A stretch of 53,525 bases of DNA from Ruminococcus sp. (lineage in GTDB: Bacteria; Bacillota; Clostridia; Oscillospirales; Ruminococcaceae): NCBI GenBank assembly GCA_015066815.1, contig SVNR01000013.1, positions 1-53,525 of the forward strand, given 5' to 3'. Positions 14,894 through 22,882 of the stretch are shown piece by piece. Under the pieces are notes generated by a model that was given only the letters and a program-made list of their open reading frames with translations, made no database searches and was not told the origin of the DNA. How positions within the stretch are numbered: the first letter of the stretch is position 1; each line of letters starts with the position of its first letter. Both the position numbers and the translations under genes were made by a program.

Positions 14894-17800
14894 ATGAACT
14901 CAAAACATACGTTTCTTATTTTTGTTTTTCTTACAGCTTTTATATTTTCCTCATGCACCGGGCAAAAGAGCGAAAAAAACATCACAGATACACAGGTTTT
15001 AGAAAATTATTTTACCTCAAATGAAATTTCCATGCCTGAAGGAATGATCTATGCCCAAAACTTAGCCTGCCAAAACAATAAAATCTATGTTTCAGGAATA
15101 ACCTCGACAAATCAGCCGAAAAGATATGTTTATAGCTTCGATACAACAAATGAGACGTTTACTGAAATAAATACAGACATGCTTTCTGACAAATACATAA
15201 CAGCCATGTATATGAACCGAGAGCAGATGATTATAGGAAGTAAAAACGGCAGTATAAATATAAACGGCAAGGATGCATTCAGGCTCTCACCCGGAAAATC
15301 AGCAAGGGCATTTTATGAAACTCTGAATAATGATTTGATAATAATATCTGCTGATGACAGAAATAATTTTTATGCAAATATTTATGATAATACAACATAT
15401 GAACTCAAAGATGAGCTGAACTTTTCTGAAATATGCAGCTTCGGATTCGGAACAAATATTCTGAATGTTCTTTTTAAAGATGGAGTGTTCTGTGTTATTT
15501 CAGAAAAATACGAGGAAGACAAACGAGTAAACGATCTTTATATAATATCAAGTGAAAAGACGATTGTATCAAAACATGAAAATATTTTACCTGATACTAA
15601 AGGCTATTATGAGAAGTCGTATTTCAACAAGCGAGGAAATCTCTGCGTTATTTTCGGCAGTCTTTCGGATTCATCTCTTATAAGTATAGATGAACTGAAT
15701 ATTTCAGATGGCATGAGAGTGAATACATATGAAGAAACGTTTCAGCATATAACACTGCTTACATTTCCATATAGCCCTGAGACATATGACTTTCTCTATT
15801 GGGAAGATGGGAAAATATATGGTTATGACGCTGATAATGTAAAAAAATGCGAGATTATCAATAAATCTGATAAAAACGACTTTATTAACAATTGTCAGTG
15901 TGCTGCGTTTTATGGAAACACCTATATTTTCTATTCGATAGATATGCAGAGTCAGGATACGCCCATAATGTTTACTCTTGATGAAAACGGAAAGTATGAA
16001 AAAAAGATAACATCATCAGATTATACTGAAGCAGGCAGAGCAGAAAACATCATTCTGCTTTCAGACGGAAAAATGTGCATCAGTGAATATTCTGATGAAA
16101 ACTATATATTAAGAATTGTTGATGAAAACGGCAATCTGCTTAATTCGATTTTTCCGTGCAGTGATACCGATGATGTTATAACCGGTATTGCATGCGCAGG
16201 AAAAAGTGGTGAAATATATTTTGTACAGAAAATAAACTCCCAAAACGATAAAATGATAAAAGTATCGGTGTTTAACGAATCCGGAGATATTCAGAGAGAA
16301 GCCTATATCACCAACAATGCGGAAGATATATCGATAAAAGGCATATTTGGTTTTAACGGTGCAGATTTTCTGATGTATGAATCAGAAAGCTCCGGATATA
16401 TAACCTCATTTGCTTCAACAATAAACTACGAAGATGGTACATTAGAAGAACGTATAATGGAAGGTATACGCGGAATCTGTGAAAACTCTGATGGCGAGCT
16501 TTGCTTTTATACAAGCGAAGGCGTTTATAACTATGATGTGAATACAGGAAAATCAAGAGAGATGATCAACTGGTGTGAATCGGATATCATAAGTCAGGTA
16601 TATTCAGTGTGTTCCGAAAACAAAGACAGACTTCTGTGCATTACAAACGACAGAACCGGTTATCATCTTTTACAGCTTGACAGGGCAGATGAGGCGGTCA
16701 TTGAAAAACTAAGAACCAGAGAAGTAATAAAATTAGCAGGAATAGATATTCAGCTTGGAAATATCAGCGGGGAAATAGAGCACTTCAACAGTACAAATGA
16801 AAACTACAGAATACAGGTTACTGACTATATGAAATATTCTTCACAAGATGATTATGATGAAAGTATAAAAAAGCTCAATCTTGATATAGTTTCAGGAAAA
16901 GTCCCCGATATACTCATAGGAAACGCTGATCTTGATCTTAAACTATATTCATCAAAAAATATGTTTGCAGATCTGAATATGTATATTGAAAAAGATGATA
17001 CAATATCACGTTCTGATTATTTAGAAAACATACTTGATTGTTTCACATATAACGGAAAACAGGTTATGTTTCCGTTGAGATTCCGTATTTTTTCACCAGT
17101 TGGAAAGGCAAGTGTTGTCGGAGAAAAGCAAGGCTGGACATATGATGAGTTTTTTAAGCTTGCTGAAACAAGGCAGATTTTTTACTCTCCAACACAGGAA
17201 TTTCTTTCAGAAGTACTTATTTATTCAAATATAACCGAGTTTGTAGATTATAATGAGAAAAAGTGTGATTTTGAAAGCGGCTTATTCAGACAAATAATTG
17301 AATACATTTCCGAAAACGGAGTAGTCCGTGATGAAAATTATATTCCTCCATCATCAAGTGAGGATGATGAGGTGTTCAGTGCGTACTGCCGGAGATTTGA
17401 AGATGATCTTTGCTGTGCCGATAACATAAATACTTCTTCTGTAAAATTAATATCAGGAATACAGAACGGAGCTATGAAGGGAGAAAAATTAGCATATAAG
17501 GGAGTTCCGACATCAGAAGGAAATGGTGTTCTTGCAGTGCCTTATCCTCTGATAGCTATTACGGAACAGTCACAAAACAAAGACGGAGCATGGGAGTTTG
17601 TAAAACAGCTCATATCTGACAGATATCAGAACGAAAGTACCGCGTTTCCTATAAAAAAATCAGCTTTTGAAAAATATATTAATCAGTCTGATCAGGGAAT
17701 AATGTTTATAGAAAGAGCAGACAGAACAATGTATAGAACAGAACCTCTGACAGATGATGAACTGGAAAAATTTTCACAGGCTGTACAGAATATAGATCAT

Positions 17801-17938
17801 ATCTATACAACTGATAGTACGGTAAATGGTATCATAAGTGAACAGCTATCACTTTTCCTTTGCGGAGAACAGTCATCTTCTGAAACAGCTTCTGCTGTAC
17901 AGAACAAGGTTTCACGTTATCTTAGTGAAATAAAATAG
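14894..17938 (+). CDS. Large lipoprotein: N-terminal beta-propeller-like sensor region plus extracellular solute-binding-like domain
   Basis: The 1014-residue protein has a lipoprotein signal with lipobox Cys at residue 21 (FIFSSC). Residues ~30-590 are rich in repeated beta-strand units such as 'NEDLIIISADD', 'GKIYGYDAD', 'SDGKMCISEYSDEN' and 'SDGELCFYTSEGVYNYD', suggesting a beta-propeller. Residues ~610-1010 resemble family 1 extracellular solute-binding proteins ('VSGKVPDILIGNADLDLKLY', 'FPLRF', 'GWTYDEFFKLAETR', 'PLIAITEQSQNKDGAWEFVK'). No permease genes follow, so import is unlikely; surface sensing fits better. GAGAGGAG precedes the ATG. Its closeness to the agr-like locus may mean coregulation, but an IS relic lies between. 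Confidence 0.75.
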   Translation: MNSKHTFLIFVFLTAFIFSSCTGQKSEKNITDTQVLENYFTSNEISMPEGMIYAQNLACQNNKIYVSGITSTNQPKRYVYSFDTTNETFTEINTDMLSDKYITAMYMNREQMIIGSKNGSININGKDAFRLSPGKSARAFYETLNNDLIIISADDRNNFYANIYDNTTYELKDELNFSEICSFGFGTNILNVLFKDGVFCVISEKYEEDKRVNDLYIISSEKTIVSKHENILPDTKGYYEKSYFNKRGNLCVIFGSLSDSSLISIDELNISDGMRVNTYEETFQHITLLTFPYSPETYDFLYWEDGKIYGYDADNVKKCEIINKSDKNDFINNCQCAAFYGNTYIFYSIDMQSQDTPIMFTLDENGKYEKKITSSDYTEAGRAENIILLSDGKMCISEYSDENYILRIVDENGNLLNSIFPCSDTDDVITGIACAGKSGEIYFVQKINSQNDKMIKVSVFNESGDIQREAYITNNAEDISIKGIFGFNGADFLMYESESSGYITSFASTINYEDGTLEERIMEGIRGICENSDGELCFYTSEGVYNYDVNTGKSREMINWCESDIISQVYSVCSENKDRLLCITNDRTGYHLLQLDRADEAVIEKLRTREVIKLAGIDIQLGNISGEIEHFNSTNENYRIQVTDYMKYSSQDDYDESIKKLNLDIVSGKVPDILIGNADLDLKLYSSKNMFADLNMYIEKDDTISRSDYLENILDCFTYNGKQVMFPLRFRIFSPVGKASVVGEKQGWTYDEFFKLAETRQIFYSPTQEFLSEVLIYSNITEFVDYNEKKCDFESGLFRQIIEYISENGVVRDENYIPPSSSEDDEVFSAYCRRFEDDLCCADNINTSSVKLISGIQNGAMKGEKLAYKGVPTSEGNGVLAVPYPLIAITEQSQNKDGAWEFVKQLISDRYQNESTAFPIKKSAFEKYINQSDQGIMFIERADRTMYRTEPLTDDELEKFSQAVQNIDHIYTTDSTVNGIISEQLSLFLCGEQSSSETASAVQNKVSRYLSEIK

Positions 17939-18029
17939 AAGCCGAATTATTCACCAAGCACAACTATCTTAGCAAATAATTTATAAACTCAAAAAATCGA
18001 ATCTCAAAAATCAAAATCTGACAATTTAC

Positions 18030-19563
18030 TAATCACGAAACTTCGGTTTTTTAGGTATGCAACAATTCTTCAATAGTTAACGGTACATTAAAGTGTTCGA
18101 ATAGTTCTTTTTGCCGTTTAAGACAATTAGTGACACTCCAACGTTCTAATCTTTTATGAGCCTTAACCATTCTTGCTTCAAGCAGGCAATCCTGAAGACT
18201 TTTTCCGTTAATCTCTTTCGCGCGTTTTTCCATCTCACAATATATCAATGAACTTACAAGCATAATGAATGCAAGACCTTGAGCTTTGCAATAATTATCA
18301 ATATGCAATGAATTGTAACCAGCCTGATTTTTGAGATAATTATAAAATGTCTCTATTCCCCAGCGTTTCTTATAAAGTTCATATACTTCTTGCGGAGTAT
18401 TTTCTGTTAAGCTTGTCTGTAACACTGTTACGCCCATAAAGTCTTTGTTTTTTTCAAAACCTTCTGTTGTGTATGATTTATCACCACGTTCCATATGACG
18501 AATATAATTTGCTTGTTCCGTAGCAGATTCATTTAAATCTCTGTAAGTCAAAACACGGAAACCGTTTATTATTTCGTCTTTACATTCAATAACCGAAGAT
18601 TTTTTTCCTTTCTGATAAACAAATCGTTCATTCATTTCGATGCTTTTCACAGCAGCTTTGCATGTCTTAAGATTTTTGCCAAGCGGTATTATGTACGCAT
18701 TACCGTTTGAACTGAAAATGCTTATGTTCTCGGTTGAATAAAATCCTCTGTCTACAATAAACAACATATTTTTAAGTTCAGTTTGATTGAGAAAGTCTTT
18801 GACGCTTAATTTGTCGTTGCTTGCCCCTTCGTAGATTCGTGAAATCAACGGGGTTTTAGAGTTTATGTCATATGCCATGAGCAAGTTTATTTGTGGTTCT
18901 CCGATTTTTTTGAATTTATATCCTTTTTCAGAAAGATCATTATTTTCTGATGCTGAACCAATGACATGTTCGTCAATAGCAATTTGTCCGGATGATAATT
19001 CCACAAGACGTTCTTCCATTTTTAGAATGCAAGTTTGTCTGCTGCCAAGAGATTCGTAAAGATTGGAGACGGTTTCTTTTCCAAGTTTTAATGAAGGGAA
19101 CACAAGAGAGAGTATGCTCATATCAAAGTAATCTCTGATGTTTTTAATATATGTAAATCCATTAATAAAATGGATTATTGATATTACATATATCATGGCA
19201 GCATCCTGAGGGTTAAAAAACTCATTTAACATTGAAAGAATATTTTTAGAGTTAACGAGTGTTATGGCATATTCACCATAGTCGAGTGTACTTATTTCTG
19301 AATCGCAAACGAAGGAATTATTAGGGATGAAGCCGATTCCTTCTTTTATACACCCAATAAGACTGCCCATTTTGGTGTGACGCTTTCCGTCGTCGCCTTT
19401 GACGGTTTTATATTCATAAACGTAATAATTATTAGAAATAAGTTTAACCATAGTGCCTTTTGGCTTTAATTTTCTCACTGATTCTGGAACTGAATATTTA
19501 CCCATACTTTCTACCTCCAGTATACCTATTAAACATACCTAAAAAACCGAAATTCTGTGATTA
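18030..19563. mobile_element. Complete insertion sequence (IS4/IS1634-like) with 30-bp terminal inverted repeats
   Basis: The left end 18030-18059 (TAATCACGAAACTTCGGTTT then TTTAGGTATG) and the inverted right end 19534-19563 (TAATCACAGAATTTCGGTTT then TTTAGGTATG) match over 30 bp with about four differences. They enclose one full-length transposase. The stop codon of the transposase lies inside the left repeat. A target duplication was not recognised, so the exact outer boundary could be a few bases off. Confidence 0.85.
18051..19505 (-). CDS. DDE transposase, IS4/IS1634-like superfamily
   Basis: The 484-residue product is intact. DDE-type elements in order are IAIDEHVIGSASE near 192-204, LFIVDRGFYSTENISIF near 265-281 (second Asp), and 'YKKRWGIETFYNYLKNQAGY' near 393-412 carrying the catalytic Glu of the Y-(2)-R-(3)-E-(6)-K signature. 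GGAGG precedes the ATG. The frame shows no lesion and the inverted repeats are well preserved, so the element may still be active. Subfamily assignment is approximate. Confidence 0.85.
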   Translation of the reverse strand: MGKYSVPESVRKLKPKGTMVKLISNNYYVYEYKTVKGDDGKRHTKMGSLIGCIKEGIGFIPNNSFVCDSEISTLDYGEYAITLVNSKNILSMLNEFFNPQDAAMIYVISIIHFINGFTYIKNIRDYFDMSILSLVFPSLKLGKETVSNLYESLGSRQTCILKMEERLVELSSGQIAIDEHVIGSASENNDLSEKGYKFKKIGEPQINLLMAYDINSKTPLISRIYEGASNDKLSVKDFLNQTELKNMLFIVDRGFYSTENISIFSSNGNAYIIPLGKNLKTCKAAVKSIEMNERFVYQKGKKSSVIECKDEIINGFRVLTYRDLNESATEQANYIRHMERGDKSYTTEGFEKNKDFMGVTVLQTSLTENTPQEVYELYKKRWGIETFYNYLKNQAGYNSLHIDNYCKAQGLAFIMLVSSLIYCEMEKRAKEINGKSLQDCLLEARMVKAHKRLERWSVTNCLKRQKELFEHFNVPLTIEELLHT

Positions 19564-19627
19564 GAGGTTTTAACAAGATATTATCAACGCTTATATGTTG
19601 AAAACTTTTAATTTTTTTCAGGAAGCT

Positions 19628-19788
19628 CTATACTCCTGAACAGTTACCTTTCATTTCTTTTTTGATCCAGTCATACAAAGTTCCATACGGTATTTTCAGT
19701 TCTTCGCTTGCTTTTTTGCACCAACTTCTTTGGCAAGCTTTACTGCTTCTTTCTTGTATTCTGCTTCGTATTTTCTTGGCTTATCCAT
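19628..19788 (-). pseudogene. IS3-family transposase OrfA remnant, frameshifted
   Basis: From ATG 19788 the frame gives MDKPRKYEAEYKKEAVKLAK then EVGAKK, followed after a one-base loss by SEELKIPYGTLYDWIKKEMK and a stop at 19628. Together this is the helix-turn-helix head of an IS3/IS150-type OrfA. The frame break and missing OrfB make it nonfunctional. Sequence after the HTH merges with the 12-bp motif CTGAACAGTTAC on the opposite strand. Confidence 0.7.
19636..19647. repeat. 12-bp motif shared with 14829
   Basis: Second copy of CTGAACAGTTAC in the same orientation, cutting the IS3-type remnant. Probably the end of a lost IS66-type element. Confidence 0.4.
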
Positions 19789-19887
19789 ATACTGACAACT
19801 CCTTATCATTTTCTATTATTTCCATTATAAATTTGGTGGATTAAAGTTGTCAAGTATTATTATACTACATCAAATTTATATAACGAG

Positions 19888-20385
19888 TTATTCAATACAG
19901 TAATATGGCTTTTGTGATAACCAGGATTTATTAATATCCGTGTATCTGTATTCATATATTTTTTTTATATCATTTTGAGTATATCCAACTTCTGGTTCAA
20001 CCCATTCAATCCATAAGTAGTCGTCTGGATATTTCATGATATATCTATATACTATTTCCAAAAATATATTTTTCCCATGACTTATATTCTCAAATATAAC
20101 AGCATTATCAAGCCCTTCACGTATCCAGTCAAAGTCTTGATTATCTTCATAAAGATTTTTTTCATGAACATATATAACAAGTCCTTCATGTGAATTTTCA
20201 ATATCAGTCTTAATAACATTATTAACGCTGATTTCAATGCTCAGATTTTCATTCCAGCAATTAAAGTTAGAATCTATTATTTGATATTCATAGTTTAGTT
20301 CATTGAATAATTTTTTTAATGTATTTAATGTGTCTTTTCCATCCATCCTATTTTTTTCTCTAAGTAAAATTGCTGTAGAACTCAT
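19888..20385 (-). CDS. Hypothetical acidic protein, possible immunity protein
   Basis: The 165-residue protein is acidic and cytosolic in appearance, with no signal or membrane segment. Motifs such as 'YEYQIIDSNFNCWNENLSIE', 'NSHEGLVIYVH' and 'DYLWIEWVEPE' are not assigned to a family. AAAGGAGATAAAGAA precedes the ATG. The start overlaps the stop of the upstream fragment by 4 bp (ATGA), as in toxin-immunity pairs. It is surrounded by IS relics and is AT-rich, so horizontal origin is likely. The immunity role is inference from size, acidity and overlap. Confidence 0.55.
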   Translation of the reverse strand: MSSTAILLREKNRMDGKDTLNTLKKLFNELNYEYQIIDSNFNCWNENLSIEISVNNVIKTDIENSHEGLVIYVHEKNLYEDNQDFDWIREGLDNAVIFENISHGKNIFLEIVYRYIMKYPDDYLWIEWVEPEVGYTQNDIKKIYEYRYTDINKSWLSQKPYYCIE

Positions 20386-20591
20386 TTCTTTATCTCCTTT
20401 GCTAAATCCTCTAAACTATTAACAATTACAACATTCATGTCTTGTAAGTCTTTCAATGATTTAATGTTATAGTTTGTGATTTCTTTATCTATGTAGCATA
20501 TTACTTTTTTACTCAAACTTCGCACCTCAAAAGTAACTGTGCATCTTGAAAATTCAATAGTAAACGCCGCAAAAGTAACTGAATCAAGCAA
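20382..20591 (-). pseudogene. Truncated gene overlapping the immunity-like gene (C-terminal fragment)
   Basis: The last ~40 codons encode VICYIDKEITNYNIKSLKDL then QDMNVVIVNSLEDLAKEIKK and end in a 4-bp overlap with the next start. Upstream the frame runs into sequence with a 12-bp direct repeat and no ribosome site, so the 5' part was probably replaced by mobile DNA. It looks like the tail of a larger protein, perhaps a secreted toxin, but no family can be named. Confidence 0.45.
20528..20581. repeat. Two 12-bp direct repeats 42 bp apart
   Basis: CAAAAGTAACTG occurs at 20528-20539 and 20570-20581, identical and in the same orientation. Multiple direct repeats near an end are typical of IS21-type termini, so this may be the edge of a decayed IS. 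Confidence 0.45.
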
Positions 20592-20844
20592 CCTTTAACT
20601 TGATTTTTAAAACGTCAGGGATTGCTTCGAGGAACTTGTCAACAAAATTGGTTATCTCTTGATCAGTTCTGAAATCGCAAACATCATGAAGCTCATACGA
20701 AGGAGATTCCGGAAACTTCTTTGCTGTTTTGTACGAAGAACGTTTACTGTCCGGTTTAAAATTTTCCTGACAAAAAATCGACCTATTTATGGGCTTTATG
20801 ACGAATATTTTTTTGGACTGTAAAACTCCTGTGCTTCTTAACAT
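20584..20844 (-). pseudogene. Unrecognised ORF remnant beside IS debris
   Basis: An 86-codon frame ending 'FVDKFLEAIPDVLKIKLKVA' is open on the minus strand. The apparent start at 20844 falls inside a dispersed palindrome and lacks a ribosome site, and the first ~30 residues look noncoding. The second half has balanced, protein-like composition (KTAKKFPESPSYELHDVCDF). It is probably the C-terminal remnant of a mobile-element gene; no family is recognised. Confidence 0.35.
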
Positions 20845-20879
20845 ATAGTAAACGAAAAATATTTACTACACCCACTATA
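20844..20879. repeat. Dispersed palindrome, copy 6
   Basis: TATAGTAAACGAAAAATATT then TACTACACCCACTATA; the left arm is good and the right arm diverged. Confidence 0.55.
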
Positions 20880-20913
20880 ACATCCTGATTCCATCCCTGC
20901 TTCCCGGGAGGCC

Positions 20914-20942
20914 TTGTTTTTTGAAACAATATATTATATAAT
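20914..20942 (+). promoter_or_regulatory. Sigma-A promoter of the MIF-family gene
   Basis: TTGTTT (20914-20919), 17-bp spacer, TATAAT (20937-20942), 35 bp before the ATG. Confidence 0.65.
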
Positions 20943-20977
20943 ATCAATATGTAAAAAATAAAAGGAGGACTGCACAA

Positions 20978-21319
20978 ATGCCGTTCATAAATGTCAAAAC
21001 AAACGTATCTGTTCCTGCTTCCAAGGCTGAGAGCATCAAGTCACAGTTAGGAAGTGCGATCACTGCTATTCCGGGAAAATCCGAAGGCTGGCTTATGGTT
21101 GGTATAGACGGTGACAGCACACTTTTCTTCAAGGGAAGTGATGAACCGGCCGCTATGGCAGAGGTAAGTATTTTCGGAAACGCTTCATCGGACGCACTTT
21201 CGGATCTCACCGGAAAAATAACAAGTATACTGACAGAACAGCTCGGAGTGCCCGGGAACAGAATCTATGTGAGTTACATGAGCACCGGTAACTGGGGCTG
21301 GAACGGAAGTAACTTCTGA
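20978..21319 (+). CDS. Phenylpyruvate tautomerase/MIF-family protein
   Basis: The 113-residue protein begins Met-Pro, so processing exposes the catalytic Pro1 of the tautomerase superfamily. Family features include 'GWLMVGIDGDSTLFFKGSDE' near 34-53, 'AAMAEVSIFG' near 55-64 and the C-terminal 'NRIYVSYMSTGNWGWNGSNF', matching MIF (about 115 residues). MIF homologues tautomerise keto/enol substrates; the bacterial role is unclear. AAAGGAGG precedes the ATG. It is monocistronic with its own promoter and terminator. Confidence 0.92.
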   Translation: MPFINVKTNVSVPASKAESIKSQLGSAITAIPGKSEGWLMVGIDGDSTLFFKGSDEPAAMAEVSIFGNASSDALSDLTGKITSILTEQLGVPGNRIYVSYMSTGNWGWNGSNF

Positions 21320-21326
21320 TCATTAT

Positions 21327-21364
21327 AAAAAAACCGGAGAAAAATTAATCTCCGGTTTTTTTTA
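21327..21364. terminator. Bidirectional terminator between the MIF-family and Crp/Fnr genes
   Basis: AAACCGGAGA (21331-21340) pairs with TCTCCGGTTT, with a T-run on the plus strand and an A-run (T on the minus strand) on the other side. Confidence 0.9.
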
Positions 21365-21376
21365 TAAAAACGGCTT

Positions 21377-22054
21377 TCAGGTAAGCTCTTCAAGTCCGTT
21401 TATATTTTTCAGAATCACCTTGCCGCGTTTCATCTCAACAAGACCTTCAGATGAAAAACGCTTCATCATTCTTGCGACAACTTCGCGTGCTGAGTTTATC
21501 TGTACAGCAATCTGTTCATGTGTCATAGGGATTTCTTGGCTGTCTGTACGCTCGTATTCGTCTATGAGGAACGAAGCGAGTCTTTTGTCAAGCTTTTCAA
21601 ACAATATCTGCTGCATTGTCCACATAGCAGATGAAAATCTTTCTGAAAGAGCCTCGTACATATAGCATCTGACATATATATTGTTTTCCTTGAGCTTTCC
21701 GAATACAGATGCGTTTACTATGAGTATTTCGCAGTCTGTTTCGGCGTCCATATTGGTCTCAAAGGTTATCTGACTGATAACGCATGATGATGAAAGAACA
21801 CATGAGTCGTTCTCGCGGAAGCGGAACAGTGTTATTTCTCTGCCCTCTTCAGACAGTATATACGTTCTGACGCATCCTGACAGTATATAGATCATTCCGA
21901 GGCATTGTCTGTCACAGCTGTGTATATGACTGCCGCTGTTGTATTTTCTTATAACGGCATTCTGTGATACGATGTCTTTTTCCTGTGGTGTCAGCTTGTC
22001 CCAGTAGGGAAGCATGAAAAGAAAATCCTCGGTCCTTCTGGTTACGCCTTCCAT
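21377..22054 (-). CDS. Crp/Fnr-family transcription regulator
   Basis: The 225-residue protein has a cyclic-nucleotide-binding fold (about 15-130, with 'GMIYILSGCVRTYILSEEGRE') and a C-terminal winged helix ('IPMTHEQIAVQINSAREVVARMMKRFSSEGLVEM', about 176-209). Its several cysteines are not arranged as the Fnr iron-sulfur cluster set, so the signal is unknown. The start overlaps the desulfoferrodoxin gene by 13 bp, so both are one operon, suggesting control of oxygen or redox defence. A perfect Crp/Fnr-like palindrome lies upstream of the operon. Confidence 0.9.
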   Translation of the reverse strand: MEGVTRRTEDFLFMLPYWDKLTPQEKDIVSQNAVIRKYNSGSHIHSCDRQCLGMIYILSGCVRTYILSEEGREITLFRFRENDSCVLSSSCVISQITFETNMDAETDCEILIVNASVFGKLKENNIYVRCYMYEALSERFSSAMWTMQQILFEKLDKRLASFLIDEYERTDSQEIPMTHEQIAVQINSAREVVARMMKRFSSEGLVEMKRGKVILKNINGLEELT

Positions 22055-22416
22055 AAACCGTGGAGATTACAGTAAGCGTAAACAGCCTCGACCTCGTCGC
22101 CTTCACAAACAGTGAAGCAAGCCTGAGGCTTGTTATCCGGCTGCAGATATCTGAACTGAACGCCCTGCTTTGTCTTTACGCAGATCCATTCGATATAGTG
22201 TGCGTCAGTCATCGGATGTTCGGCTGCGCCTACCTTTACACATATAGTGTTGTCCTTTGTTTCATATACCGGAACGTGCTTTTCAGCAGCACCGTCTGTA
22301 GTGCCGGGGATAAGCTCTGTCATCTTCTGGCCGCAGCACATAACAGGTACACCTGTTTCCTTTACCTCTGTAATGATTTTTCCGCAATGCTCGCAAACAT
22401 AAAACTTGCAGTTCAT
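22042..22416 (-). CDS. Desulfoferrodoxin (superoxide reductase)
   Basis: The 124-residue protein reduces superoxide to peroxide without making oxygen, as anaerobes prefer. An N-terminal rubredoxin-like centre I binds iron through C8/C11 (CEHC) and C27/C28 (MCCG). Centre II has 'EKHVPVY' (His), 'VGAAEHPMTDAHYIEWI' (His pair) and the C-terminal 'AYCNLHGLW' with Cys and His. Length and spacing match two-iron desulfoferrodoxin. AAGGAGG lies just upstream of the ATG. It is the first gene of an operon with the Crp/Fnr regulator. Confidence 0.96.
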   Translation of the reverse strand: MNCKFYVCEHCGKIITEVKETGVPVMCCGQKMTELIPGTTDGAAEKHVPVYETKDNTICVKVGAAEHPMTDAHYIEWICVKTKQGVQFRYLQPDNKPQACFTVCEGDEVEAVYAYCNLHGLWKA

Positions 22417-22473
22417 AGCTGAATTCCTCCTTGTTTTTATTTAAAAAATATTTTATTTTTATTCTGTGCTTAA

Positions 22474-22515
22474 ATAATAGCATATATTCTTAAATGTTTC
22501 TGTGACCGGGTCACA
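22474..22515 (-). promoter_or_regulatory. Desulfoferrodoxin promoter with Crp/Fnr-type operator
   Basis: TGTGACCGGGTCACA (22501-22515) is a perfect 7-1-7 palindrome. The minus-strand -10 TATTAT is at 22474-22479, so a start near 22467 places the operator centre at about -41, the class II activator position. The regulator most likely to bind is the Crp/Fnr protein encoded in the same operon. Confidence 0.65.
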
Positions 22516-22585
22516 TACAGCGTTTTTTATGATAATATCATAGCATATCGGAAGGTGAGTGTCAAGATAGGATGTTTTTTATAAA

Positions 22586-22620
22586 TATATGAACGCTAAA
22601 AAAACTTGACGTTTGCTATA
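22586..22620. repeat. Dispersed palindrome, copy 7
   Basis: TATATGAACGCTAAAAAAAC then TTGACGTTTGCTATA; the right arm is the clear TATAGCAAACGTCAA arm in reverse complement. Confidence 0.5.
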
Positions 22621-22641
22621 AAAAATCACGCCAGTAACCTA

Positions 22642-22670
22642 TTGACAAAAGAACGCATATATTATATAAT
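22642..22670 (+). promoter_or_regulatory. Sigma-A promoter of the riboswitch-cation efflux unit
   Basis: TTGACA (22642-22647), 17-bp spacer, TATAAT (22665-22670); both hexamers consensus. The leader would be ~205 nt. Confidence 0.88.
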
Positions 22671-22699
22671 AGCACTTAAGATAAATTTCTTTGCACTGC

Positions 22700-22825
22700 A
22701 TATCAATATACAGTACAAACTGAGCAGACCTCAGCAGACGCTTTGAGTCGGGTCACATGTGTGACAGTGGATTTTTACACCCACGGGACAGTAGTTACGA
22801 TTACTGATTCGTGGGTGCTTTTGTA
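22700..22825 (+). ncRNA. NiCo (czcD-type) riboswitch with transcription terminator
   Basis: The leader contains the conserved NiCo blocks in order: ACTGAGCAGACC (22719), CAGACGCTTTGAGTCGGGTC, GTGACAGTGGATTTTTACAC and CCACGGGACAGT (to 22792). These match the four-way-junction aptamer that binds Ni2+/Co2+ cooperatively. Its last strand also forms a terminator: CACCCACG pairs with CGTGGGTG, with CAGTA/TACTG inside, followed by CTTTTG. Ligand binding should block the hairpin and switch the efflux gene on. Family match and downstream CDF gene agree. Confidence 0.88.
22778..22825 (+). terminator. Riboswitch expression-platform terminator
   Basis: CACCCACG...CGTGGGTG stem with inner CAGTA/TACTG pairing, then GCTTTTGT. 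The 5' strand is shared with the aptamer, so the two folds exclude each other. Confidence 0.75.
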
Positions 22826-22882
22826 TCCCCGTAAAGCAAGTGCCATAGAACTATCTCGGAAAAAAATATGGAGGTAACGATT

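Larger units (their letters stand above)
19564..19887. other. IS debris between the intact IS and the immunity-like gene
   Basis: Apart from the frameshifted IS3-type orfA and the shared 12-bp end motif, the stretch includes AAGTTGTCAAGTATTATTAT at about 19842-19861, next to the orfA start, which may be the IS3-type terminus. No intact gene is seen. Confidence 0.45.
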
